A stretch of 5,120 nucleotides of DNA from Paracoccaceae bacterium (lineage in GTDB: Bacteria; Pseudomonadota; Alphaproteobacteria; Rhodobacterales; Rhodobacteraceae). This document shows, piece by piece, positions 1 through 5,120 of this stretch. Location of the stretch: positions 1-5,120 of the forward strand of contig JAESRD010000312.1 of the NCBI GenBank assembly GCA_016764835.1, read 5' to 3'. The notes beneath the pieces were generated by a model. It ran no database searches, had not been told where the DNA came from, and saw only the letters and a program-made list of their open reading frames with translations. Each line of letters begins with the position of its first letter. Position 1 is the first letter of the stretch. The position numbers were made by a program, and so were the translations under genes.

Positions 1-60
1 ACCCTGTTCATAAGAAGGGTCGGCGTCTTCATATTTGGCGTCGGCTAAGCGCATGCTGTC
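1..60. other. Leader upstream of the LysR gene
   Basis: This stretch contains no supported gene. A short inverted repeat, ACCCT (1-5) and AGGGT (16-20), lies at the very edge and may be part of a regulatory site cut by the window. No Shine-Dalgarno, no clear promoter and no TTGAT half-site are visible, so there is no direct sign that the regulator binds here to control itself. Confidence 0.3.
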
Positions 61-972
61 ATGATCGCCAAACTCGAAATGTTCATCACCCTCGCCCGCA
101 CCCGCCACTTTGGCCGGGCAGCAGAAGAGGTCGGCGTCACTCAGCCGACGCTTTCCGCCGCCATCCGCCAGCTTGAAGACACGCTCGGCACACTGCTTGT
201 GCGGCGCGGCTCACGGTTTGAGGGCTTGTCGGATGAAGGCGAGCGTGTTCTGGTTTGGGCGCGCAAGATCGTGGCCGATACGCGGACCATGCGCGAAGAA
301 ATCATGGCGGCCAAAGGCGGCCTGAGCGGCACAGTCCGGCTGGCGGTTATCCCAACCGCGCTGGCGGCGTCGGCCCGGCTGACCAGCCGTTTTTCGCATA
401 ACCACCCGAATGTGCGTATCTCTATTCGCGCCGCGACCTCGGTACAGATTTTGGAGCAATTGGTCGATCATTCGGTTGATGCCGGCTTGACCTATCTTGA
501 CAATGAGCCGCTCGGTCAGGTGCGCACGGTGTCACTTTATTCGGAGCGCTATGTGTTGCTGACCAATGGCGACATTAAAGACAAATACGGGCCGGGGCGC
601 AGTGTTAGCTGGGCCGATCTGGCTGATTTGCCGCTATGTTTGTTGACGCCAGACATGCAAAACCGCCGGATTATTGACCGTCATTTGGCCGAAGCGCGGG
701 TGATTGATGCGCCGCGTATCGAGTCGAACTCGACCATTGCGCTAGTCTCGCATGTGCTATCTGGCGGCTGGGCGACGATACTGCCCGAGCAGGCAGTGGC
801 ACCGTTCATTCAATCTGGCCCGCTGGTGGCGACGCCGATTGTTGCTCCTGATATTCGGCAAAATGTCGGCCTTGTCGTGGCCCCGCGTGAACCGCAGCGA
901 CCGGTTATTGCCGCGTTGTTACAAGAGGCGCGCCGGATTGCGGCTAAGTACAAGGCAAAATCTGGCTCTTGA
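61..972 (+). CDS. LysR-type transcriptional regulator, probable regulator of the fds formate dehydrogenase operon (FdsR-like)
   Basis: This 303-residue protein has the usual LysR length and layout. A winged helix-turn-helix lies at about residues 1-60, with the HTH core at 17-39 (Phe17-Gly-Arg-Ala-Ala, then Val-Thr-Gln-Pro-Thr-Leu-Ser and Ile-Arg-Gln-Leu-Glu). A linker helix spans about 60-85, and the effector-binding domain starts near Gly90-Thr-Val-Arg-Leu. ATG 61 is the natural start: an in-frame TAA lies at 46-48, no other start comes between, and the protein begins directly with the family's first helix. No good Shine-Dalgarno precedes it, so translation may be weak. It is cytoplasmic and DNA-binding. 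LysR regulators called FdsR are known to control fds operons, and this gene sits 146 bases upstream of fdsG on the same strand, so control of that operon is a strong inference. The ligand (formate or a related signal) is not visible in the sequence. The family call is secure; the target is inferred. Confidence 0.93.
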   Translation: MIAKLEMFITLARTRHFGRAAEEVGVTQPTLSAAIRQLEDTLGTLLVRRGSRFEGLSDEGERVLVWARKIVADTRTMREEIMAAKGGLSGTVRLAVIPTALAASARLTSRFSHNHPNVRISIRAATSVQILEQLVDHSVDAGLTYLDNEPLGQVRTVSLYSERYVLLTNGDIKDKYGPGRSVSWADLADLPLCLLTPDMQNRRIIDRHLAEARVIDAPRIESNSTIALVSHVLSGGWATILPEQAVAPFIQSGPLVATPIVAPDIRQNVGLVVAPREPQRPVIAALLQEARRIAAKYKAKSGS

Positions 973-1035
973 TAGGAAAATTCTATCAAACAACGAGAAT
1001 TTGATATTGATTTGCGGTGCAATGATGCAGATCAA
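969..1035. promoter_or_regulatory. Probable LysR operator array upstream of fdsG
   Basis: The pentamer TTGAT or its complement ATCAA occurs five times in 67 bases, at 969-973, 985-989 (complement), 1001-1005, 1007-1011 and 1031-1035 (complement). The first two form a perfect dyad, TTGATAG-N7-CTATCAA (969-989), whose inner ATAG-N7-CTAT has the T-N11-A form of a LysR box (T973 to A985). The second and third form another perfect dyad, TATCAAA-N9-TTTGATA (984-1006), sharing the middle arm. Two overlapping dyads fit the recognition and activation sites of a LysR tetramer. The first arm overlaps the regulator's TGA stop (970-972). TTGATA at 1001-1006 could also serve as a -35 element, but no convincing -10 follows at 16-18 bases. 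The pattern is seen directly; binding is inferred. Confidence 0.55.
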
Positions 1036-1118
1036 GAACTGTGGCATTCTTTGCCGCGCGTCCTTTTTCGCCCATCTTAGCAGCCTTAGCGCCCCAGCCC
1101 CATTGCCCGGATCATGAA
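973..1118. other. Intergenic region between the LysR gene and fdsG
   Basis: This 146-base gap is the only sizeable non-coding stretch between genes in the window. Its left half is AT-rich and holds the half-site array. Its right half (about 1036-1118) is the likely 5' leader of the operon. I see no tRNA, riboswitch or factor-independent terminator in it. The fdsG frame stays open back to a GTG at 1041, but the extra residues do not resemble the family. A two-codon reading frame, ATG-AAA-TGA, sits at 1114-1122 against the fdsG start. Confidence 0.6.
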
Positions 1119-1595
1119 ATGACTGCATCGCCAGACCAAGATATAGCCAGCCGGCTTACAGAAATACTAAATGAACACAGCATATTAGAGGGACCATTTC
1201 TGCCCATCTTGCAGGCGGTTCAGGCCGAATGGGGCTATGTTTCGCAAGTGGCTTTGGCGCAAATTGCCGATCATCTCAACATAACATTGGCCGAGGCGCA
1301 TGGTGTCGCGTCGTTCTATCATGATCTGCGCAGCGCGCCCGGCGGGCGGGCATCGGTCAAAATTTGCCGGGCTGAGGCCTGTCAGGCCATGGGCGCAAAC
1401 GCTTTGGTGGCGCAAGCGCAGGCCAAGCTGGGGCTTGATTGGCACGAGACCAGCGCCGATGGCGCGGTGACGCTCGATCCTGTATTTTGCCTTGGGCTTT
1501 GCGCCTGCGCACCGGCGGCAATGGTCAATGGCAAGCTGCATGGCCGGGTCACGCCAGAGAAGCTCGACGCGCTGTTGGCGGAGGTCACATCATGA
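1119..1595 (+). CDS. fdsG: NAD-dependent formate dehydrogenase gamma subunit FdsG (NuoE-like [2Fe-2S] protein)
   Basis: From ATG 1119 the product is 158 residues, normal for FdsG. An N-terminal helical part (about 1-75) carries the NuoE-family stretch His-Gly-Val-Ala-Ser-Phe-Tyr. A thioredoxin-like domain follows with the four ligands of a [2Fe-2S] cluster, Cys83-x4-Cys88 and Cys124-x3-Cys128 (Cys-Leu-Gly-Leu-Cys). In the soluble enzyme this subunit pairs with FdsB and holds the cluster near FMN, like the N1a cluster of complex I. The start was chosen because the protein then opens like its relatives; a GTG at 1041 would add 26 unrelated residues. The Shine-Dalgarno is poor (GGA at 1109-1111), in contrast to the two downstream genes. 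Its TGA overlaps the fdsB ATG in an ATGA junction, pointing to translational coupling. NuoE of complex I or a hydrogenase HoxE-type subunit is excluded by the fdsB and fdsA neighbours. Confidence 0.93.
   Translation: MTASPDQDIASRLTEILNEHSILEGPFLPILQAVQAEWGYVSQVALAQIADHLNITLAEAHGVASFYHDLRSAPGGRASVKICRAEACQAMGANALVAQAQAKLGLDWHETSADGAVTLDPVFCLGLCACAPAAMVNGKLHGRVTPEKLDALLAEVTS
1580..1585 (+). promoter_or_regulatory. Ribosome binding site for the native fdsB start
   Basis: GGAGGT lies inside the end of fdsG with 6 bases between it and the ATG at 1592. Together with the ATGA overlap, it identifies 1592 as the true fdsB start, even though a stop codon interrupts the frame 41 codons later. No comparable site precedes the ATG at 1721. 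Confidence 0.75.
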
Positions 1596-1717
1596 AGGTA
1601 TTTTTGTCGCAAGATGCTATGGCCAAGGCGCTGGGCGCGGAGGATGTGGCGGCTGCTTTTGCCGCCCAAGGGCAGAAGCTGGTCCGCACAGGGTCACGCG
1701 GTATGGTCTGGCTGTAG
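1592..1717 (+). pseudogene. fdsB: N-terminal segment of fdsB, cut off by an in-frame amber codon
   Basis: This reading frame starts at an ATG overlapping the fdsG stop and gives 41 residues before TAG at 1715-1717. The residues (Met-Lys-Val-Phe-Leu at the start, Gly-Ser-Arg-Gly-Met-Val-Trp-Leu at the end) match my recollection of the first part of FdsB, which forms a small thioredoxin-like N-terminal domain. The frame is the same as that of the main FdsB body beginning at 1721. Family members read Trp-Leu-Glu-Pro here; this sequence reads Trp-Leu-stop-Pro, so a single GAG-to-TAG change would explain it. Without that change the whole protein would be 502 residues, normal for FdsB. A sequencing error, a real nonsense mutation, or read-through or reinitiation are all possible. 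I use the pseudogene type only for this fragment; the rest of the gene looks intact. Confidence 0.85.
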
Positions 1718-1720
1718 CCA

Positions 1721-3100
1721 ATGGCCGAGATCGAGATTGACGGCGTGCGCTGTGGTTTTGGGCCGCTGGTGCCGGGCGACGTGGCCGCTTTGCTGGCCGA
1801 CCCGAATAGCCACCCAAAGGCGCTTGGCCCGGTTGAGGATATTCCGTTCTTTGCCCGCCAAACCCGGCTGACCTTTGCCCGCGTCGGGGTGATTGCGCCG
1901 CTGGATATGGATGATTATGAGGCCCATGGCGGGCTGGTTGGGCTGCGCCGGGCGCTCGATATGGCACCTGATGATGTCATTGGCGAAGTCACCGCCTCGG
2001 GCCTGCGCGGGCGCGGCGGCGCGGGCTTTCCAACCGGCATAAAGTGGAAAACTGTGGCCGGGGCTGTGGCCAATCAAAAGTACATCATTTGCAATGCAGA
2101 TGAGGGTGACAGCGGCACATTTGCCGACCGTATGTTGATGGAGGGCGACCCGTTTTGCCTGCTTGAGGGCATGGCGATTGCCGCGGTGAGCGTTGGCGCG
2201 ACCAAAGGCTATGTCTATCTGCGCTCGGAATATCCCGATGCGATTGCGATCATGTCAGAGGCTGTGCGGCTGGCGCGGGGGCACGGCCTGCTGGGGCCAA
2301 GTATGCTCGGCCAAGGCCCGGCATTTGATGTTGAAATCCGCATTGGCGCTGGCGCTTATGTTTGCGGCGAAGAAACCTCGCTGCTCAACTCGCTTGAGGG
2401 CAAGCGCGGTGTGGTCCGGGCCAAGCCGCCGCTGCCTGCACTTGAGGGGCTGTTCGGCAGGCCAACCGTTGTTAATAACGTTTTAAGTCTGGCGACTGTA
2501 CCGGTGATCATGCAGCACGGTGCCGGGCATTACGCTGATTTTGGCCTTGGCCGCTCGCAAGGCACAATGCCGCTCCAGCTGGCGGGCAATATCAAATTTG
2601 GCGGGCTGTTTGAGGCCGGTTTTGGCCTTAGCCTTGGCGAGATCATCAATGATATTGGCGGCGGCACGGCCACTGGCCGCCCGGTTAAAGCCGCCCAAGT
2701 CGGCGGCCCGCTTGGCGCGTATTTTCCGCCAGCTAAATTTGACACGCCGTTTACCTATGAGCATTTTGACGCCGCCGGTGGGCTGATCGGCCATGCCGGG
2801 ATCACTGTGTTTGACGACACTGCCGATATGGCCGGGTTGGCCCGGTTTGCTATGGAGTTTTGTGCCATTGAGAGTTGCGGTAAATGCACCCCCTGCCGGA
2901 TTGGTGCTGTGCGCGGCACCGAGACGATCGACGCGATCATCGCCGGTGCACCCGGTGCGGTCGAGGTGCTGACTGATCTGTGCGAAACCATGAAATACGG
3001 CTCGCTCTGCGCGCTTGGCGGGTTCACCCCCTACCCTGTCATGTCGGCGCTCACACATTTTCCAGACGACTTTGCCCCAGTTAAGGAGGCCGCCGAATGA
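1721..3100 (+). CDS. fdsB: NAD-dependent formate dehydrogenase beta subunit FdsB (NuoF-like FMN, NAD and [4Fe-4S] protein), main open part
   Basis: FdsB passes electrons from FdsA to NAD+ through a [4Fe-4S] cluster and FMN. Numbered from the native start at 1592 (subtract 43 for the 459-residue product from ATG 1721), the visible motifs are the FMN glycine-rich loop GLRGRGGAGFPTGIKWK at 137-153, the nucleotide-site motif NADEGDSGTF at 168-177, Gly-Ala-Tyr-Val-Cys-Gly-Glu-Glu-Thr at 254-262, and the cluster ligands Cys429-x2-Cys432-x2-Cys435 (Glu-Ser-Cys-Gly-Lys-Cys-Thr-Pro-Cys) with Cys473. All catalytic parts are therefore complete. ATG 1721 lies 3 bases after the amber codon and has no Shine-Dalgarno of its own, so it is not the ancestral start; translation from it would need reinitiation by ribosomes stopping at 1715-1717. 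Such a product would lack 43 N-terminal residues of the thioredoxin-like domain. The stop TGA overlaps the fdsA start in an ATGA junction. NuoF and HoxF are close relatives, but context settles the assignment. Confidence 0.93.
   Translation: MAEIEIDGVRCGFGPLVPGDVAALLADPNSHPKALGPVEDIPFFARQTRLTFARVGVIAPLDMDDYEAHGGLVGLRRALDMAPDDVIGEVTASGLRGRGGAGFPTGIKWKTVAGAVANQKYIICNADEGDSGTFADRMLMEGDPFCLLEGMAIAAVSVGATKGYVYLRSEYPDAIAIMSEAVRLARGHGLLGPSMLGQGPAFDVEIRIGAGAYVCGEETSLLNSLEGKRGVVRAKPPLPALEGLFGRPTVVNNVLSLATVPVIMQHGAGHYADFGLGRSQGTMPLQLAGNIKFGGLFEAGFGLSLGEIINDIGGGTATGRPVKAAQVGGPLGAYFPPAKFDTPFTYEHFDAAGGLIGHAGITVFDDTADMAGLARFAMEFCAIESCGKCTPCRIGAVRGTETIDAIIAGAPGAVEVLTDLCETMKYGSLCALGGFTPYPVMSALTHFPDDFAPVKEAAE
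3082..3089 (+). promoter_or_regulatory. Strong ribosome binding site for fdsA
   Basis: TAAGGAGG pairs with eight consecutive bases of the canonical 16S 3' end. It lies 7 bases before the ATG at 3097, inside the end of fdsB. It is the strongest Shine-Dalgarno in the window and fixes the fdsA start. It also means fdsA could be translated even if ribosomes fail to complete fdsB. Confidence 0.85.
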
Positions 3101-5120
3101 AAGATTTCATCCTCCCAGATATGGGAACCCCAGCCGCGCGCTCAGACGTGCAGATCACTCTGAACATTGACGGCTTTGACATCACCGTCCCTGAGGGCAC
3201 CTCGGTTATGCGCGCTGCCGCCGAGGCCGGTATCAAGGTGCCCAAGCTGTGCGCCAGCGATAATATCGAGGCCTTTGGCTCTTGTCGGCTTTGTCTGGTT
3301 GAGATCGAAGGCCGGCGCGGGTTGCCCGCCTCTTGCACCACGCCTGTCGCCCCCGGCATGATCGTGCACACGCAGACTGAACCGGTGAAAAAGGTCCGCA
3401 AAGGGGTGATGGAGCTGTATATCTCCGACCATCCGCTTGATTGTCTGACCTGTGCGGCCAATGGCGATTGCGAGCTGCAAGATATGGCCGGGGCGGTTGG
3501 CCTGCGCGATGTGCGCTATGCACCGGGGCAAAACCACTTTGAAGCCCGCCAAAACGGCGAGGCCAACAAAGCCTTTGCGCCCAAAGACGAGAGCAACCCC
3601 TACTTCACCTATGACCCGGCCAAATGCATTGCCTGTTCGCGCTGCGTGCGCGCCTGCGAAGAAGTTCAGGGCACGTTTGCGTTGACCATGGAAGGGCGCG
3701 GCTTTGAGAGCCGCATTTGCGCTGGCGGCACGTTGGACGACTTTTTGTCATCTGACTGTGTGTCTTGTGGTGCTTGCGTTCAGGCCTGCCCGACCGCCAC
3801 TTTGCAAGAAAAGTCAGTGATCGAGATCGGCACGCCGGAGCATTCTATCGTCACCACCTGCGCCTATTGCGGTGTTGGCTGCACGTTTGAAGCGCAGATG
3901 CGCGGCGACGAGCTGGTGCGGATGGTGCCCTATAAAGGCGGCGAAGCCAACCGGGGCCATTCTTGCGTGAAGGGTCGTTTTGCTTGGGGCTATGCCAACC
4001 ATAAAGAGCGCATAACCGAGCCAATGATCCGCGACGATATTAGCGAGCCATGGCGGCAAGTGTCATGGGATGAGGCGATTGACTTTGCCGCCACCCGGCT
4101 GCGCGCTTTGCAGACCAAATATGGCAGAAACGCCATTGGCGGCATTACCTCGTCGCGCTGCACCAATGAAGAAACTTATCTTGTGCAAAAGATGATCCGC
4201 GCTGTGTTTGGCAATAACAACACCGATACTTGCGCCCGCGTCTGCCATTCGCCCACCGGCTACGGGCTGAAAACCACCTTTGGCACCTCGGCTGGCACGC
4301 AAAACTTCGACTCTGTTGAGCATACTGATGTTGCCCTGCTGATCGGGGCCAATCCGACCGACGCGCATCCGGTTTTTGCTTCGCGGTTGAAGAAACGGCT
4401 GCGGGCGGGGGCCAAGCTAATTGTGGTTGACCCGCGCCGGATCGATCTGGTCCGTTCGGCACATATTGAAGCGTCGCATCATCTGGCGTTGCGGCCCGGT
4501 ACGAACGTGGCCGTGCTCACCGCTTTGGCCCATGTCATCGTCACCGAAGGGCTGATCGACGAAGACTTTATCAAGCTGCGTTGCGACTGGGATGAGTTCT
4601 TGGACTATGCCGAGTTTGTTAGCGCCGAGCGCCATGCGCCCGAAGCAGTAGAGGCAGCAACCGGCGTACCGGCGAAGGAGCTGCGCGCAGCGGCAAGGCT
4701 GTTTGCCACAGGCGGCAATGGGGCCATCTATTACGGGCTCGGCGTGACCGAGCACAGCCAAGGCTCGACCACGGTTATGGCCATTGCTAACCTTGCCATG
4801 ATGACCGGCAATATTGGCAAAGAGGGCGTGGGGGTTAACCCACTACGCGGCCAGAACAACGTGCAAGGCGCTTGCGATATGGGCTCGTTCCCGCATGAGC
4901 TGCCCGGCTACCGCCATGTAGCGGATGACAAAGTGCGCGGTGAGTTCGAGGCTGCTTGGGGCGTGACGCTCGACCCTGAGCCGGGCCTGCGCATCCCCAA
5001 TATGCTCGATGAAGCGGTCGAGGGCCGGTTCAAGGGCCTCTATGTGCAGGGCGAAGACATCCTGCAGTCCGATCCGAACACCAGGCACGTGGCGGCCGGC
5101 CTCGCGGCGATGGAATGCGT
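3097..5120 (+). CDS. fdsA: NAD-dependent formate dehydrogenase alpha (catalytic) subunit FdsA, partial at the 3' end
   Basis: The frame from ATG 3097 is open to the window edge: 674 full codons of a family of roughly 900-960 residues, so about 250-300 C-terminal residues are missing. It oxidises formate to CO2 at a bis-MGD molybdenum centre. Domains in order: a NuoG-like [2Fe-2S] ferredoxin domain (Cys52, Cys63, Cys66, Cys80); a His-ligated [4Fe-4S] site (His112, Cys116, Cys119, Cys125); two [4Fe-4S] clusters of ferredoxin type (Cys177/180/183/187 and Cys221/224/227/231); then the molybdopterin domain with its own [4Fe-4S] (Cys255, Cys258, Cys262, Cys290). The Mo ligand is Cys383, followed by His384 in Arg-Val-Cys-His-Ser-Pro; the codon is TGC, so this is the cysteine and not the selenocysteine type. 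Arg584 in Pro-Leu-Arg-Gly-Gln-Asn-Asn is the expected second active-site residue. These positions sit 3 residues before the Cys386/His387/Arg587 that I recall for the Rhodobacter capsulatus enzyme. No signal peptide is seen, consistent with a cytoplasmic enzyme. Confidence 0.96.
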   Translation, partial: MKDFILPDMGTPAARSDVQITLNIDGFDITVPEGTSVMRAAAEAGIKVPKLCASDNIEAFGSCRLCLVEIEGRRGLPASCTTPVAPGMIVHTQTEPVKKVRKGVMELYISDHPLDCLTCAANGDCELQDMAGAVGLRDVRYAPGQNHFEARQNGEANKAFAPKDESNPYFTYDPAKCIACSRCVRACEEVQGTFALTMEGRGFESRICAGGTLDDFLSSDCVSCGACVQACPTATLQEKSVIEIGTPEHSIVTTCAYCGVGCTFEAQMRGDELVRMVPYKGGEANRGHSCVKGRFAWGYANHKERITEPMIRDDISEPWRQVSWDEAIDFAATRLRALQTKYGRNAIGGITSSRCTNEETYLVQKMIRAVFGNNNTDTCARVCHSPTGYGLKTTFGTSAGTQNFDSVEHTDVALLIGANPTDAHPVFASRLKKRLRAGAKLIVVDPRRIDLVRSAHIEASHHLALRPGTNVAVLTALAHVIVTEGLIDEDFIKLRCDWDEFLDYAEFVSAERHAPEAVEAATGVPAKELRAAARLFATGGNGAIYYGLGVTEHSQGSTTVMAIANLAMMTGNIGKEGVGVNPLRGQNNVQGACDMGSFPHELPGYRHVADDKVRGEFEAAWGVTLDPEPGLRIPNMLDEAVEGRFKGLYVQGEDILQSDPNTRHVAAGLAAMEC

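Noticed and set aside
1..60. A divergent minus-strand gene starting at the left edge (complement of CAT at 9-11)
   Set aside because: Only a few codons would be inside the window and no Shine-Dalgarno is seen, so it cannot be supported.
969..989. Perfect inverted repeat as a factor-independent terminator of the LysR gene
   Set aside because: The 7-base stem is AT-rich, the loop is 7 bases and no run of T follows. It fits an operator better.
1041..1118. N-terminal extension of FdsG from a GTG at 1041 (26 extra residues)
   Set aside because: The added residues do not resemble FdsG or NuoE, the family length is met from ATG 1119, and 1036-1118 reads better as an untranslated leader.
1715..1717. 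Recoded TAG (pyrrolysine or another suppressed amber codon)
   Set aside because: The family has an ordinary Glu at this site with no catalytic need for a special residue, and fds operons of this type are not known to use pyrrolysine. A one-base change or error is simpler.
2483..3058. Long minus-strand open frame opposite fdsB, with other minus-strand frames opposite the LysR gene, fdsG and fdsA
   Set aside because: They lie opposite clearly coding + strand genes, show no recognisable domains, and are expected in GC-rich coding sequence.
4243..4245. Selenocysteine at the molybdenum ligand of FdsA
   Set aside because: The codon is TGC and encodes Cys383, so no recoding is needed.
1119..5120. 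Complex I (nuoEFG) or a bidirectional hydrogenase diaphorase module
   Set aside because: The third gene has a full formate dehydrogenase molybdenum domain with Cys383-His384 and Arg584, and the gene order is fdsGBA.

Overview
This window carries the 5' part of an fds operon, which encodes a soluble, NAD+-dependent, molybdenum-containing formate dehydrogenase, together with an upstream LysR-type regulator. All genes are on the + strand. The GC-rich coding sequence (high by eye, not computed), the tandem LysR-fdsG-fdsB-fdsA order and the protein sequences suggest a proteobacterium, most likely an alphaproteobacterium. That assignment is inference from family resemblance, not from a marker gene.

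Layout: positions 1-60 are a short leader with no supported gene. Positions 61-972 encode a complete LysR-type regulator, probably the operon's own formate-responsive FdsR-like regulator. A 146-base gap follows. Its first half holds an array of TTGAT/ATCAA half-sites, including a perfect dyad with the T-N11-A form of a LysR box that overlaps the regulator's stop codon. Positions 1119-1595 encode FdsG, the NuoE-like [2Fe-2S] subunit. FdsB, the NuoF-like FMN and NAD(H) subunit, begins at 1592 and runs to 3100, but its frame is broken by one in-frame TAG at 1715-1717. FdsA, the catalytic subunit, begins at 3097 and is still open at the window edge (674 complete codons). Both the fdsG/fdsB and the fdsB/fdsA junctions are 4-base ATGA overlaps with good Shine-Dalgarno sequences, so this is a tightly coupled operon.

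How it works: FdsA oxidises formate to CO2 at a bis-MGD molybdenum centre bound by Cys383. Electrons pass through its Fe-S clusters to the [4Fe-4S] and FMN of FdsB, which reduces NAD+; FdsG adds a further [2Fe-2S] cluster. The remaining part of fdsA and the usual fdhD/fdsC and fdsD genes would be expected past the right edge.

The one real anomaly is the amber codon in fdsB. The codon sits where the family normally has Glu in a Trp-Leu-Glu-Pro motif, the frame is otherwise intact on both sides, and an ATG lies just 3 bases beyond it. It may be a sequencing error, a recent nonsense mutation, or a site of reinitiation. I see no novel system here; the rest is a recognisable metabolic operon.
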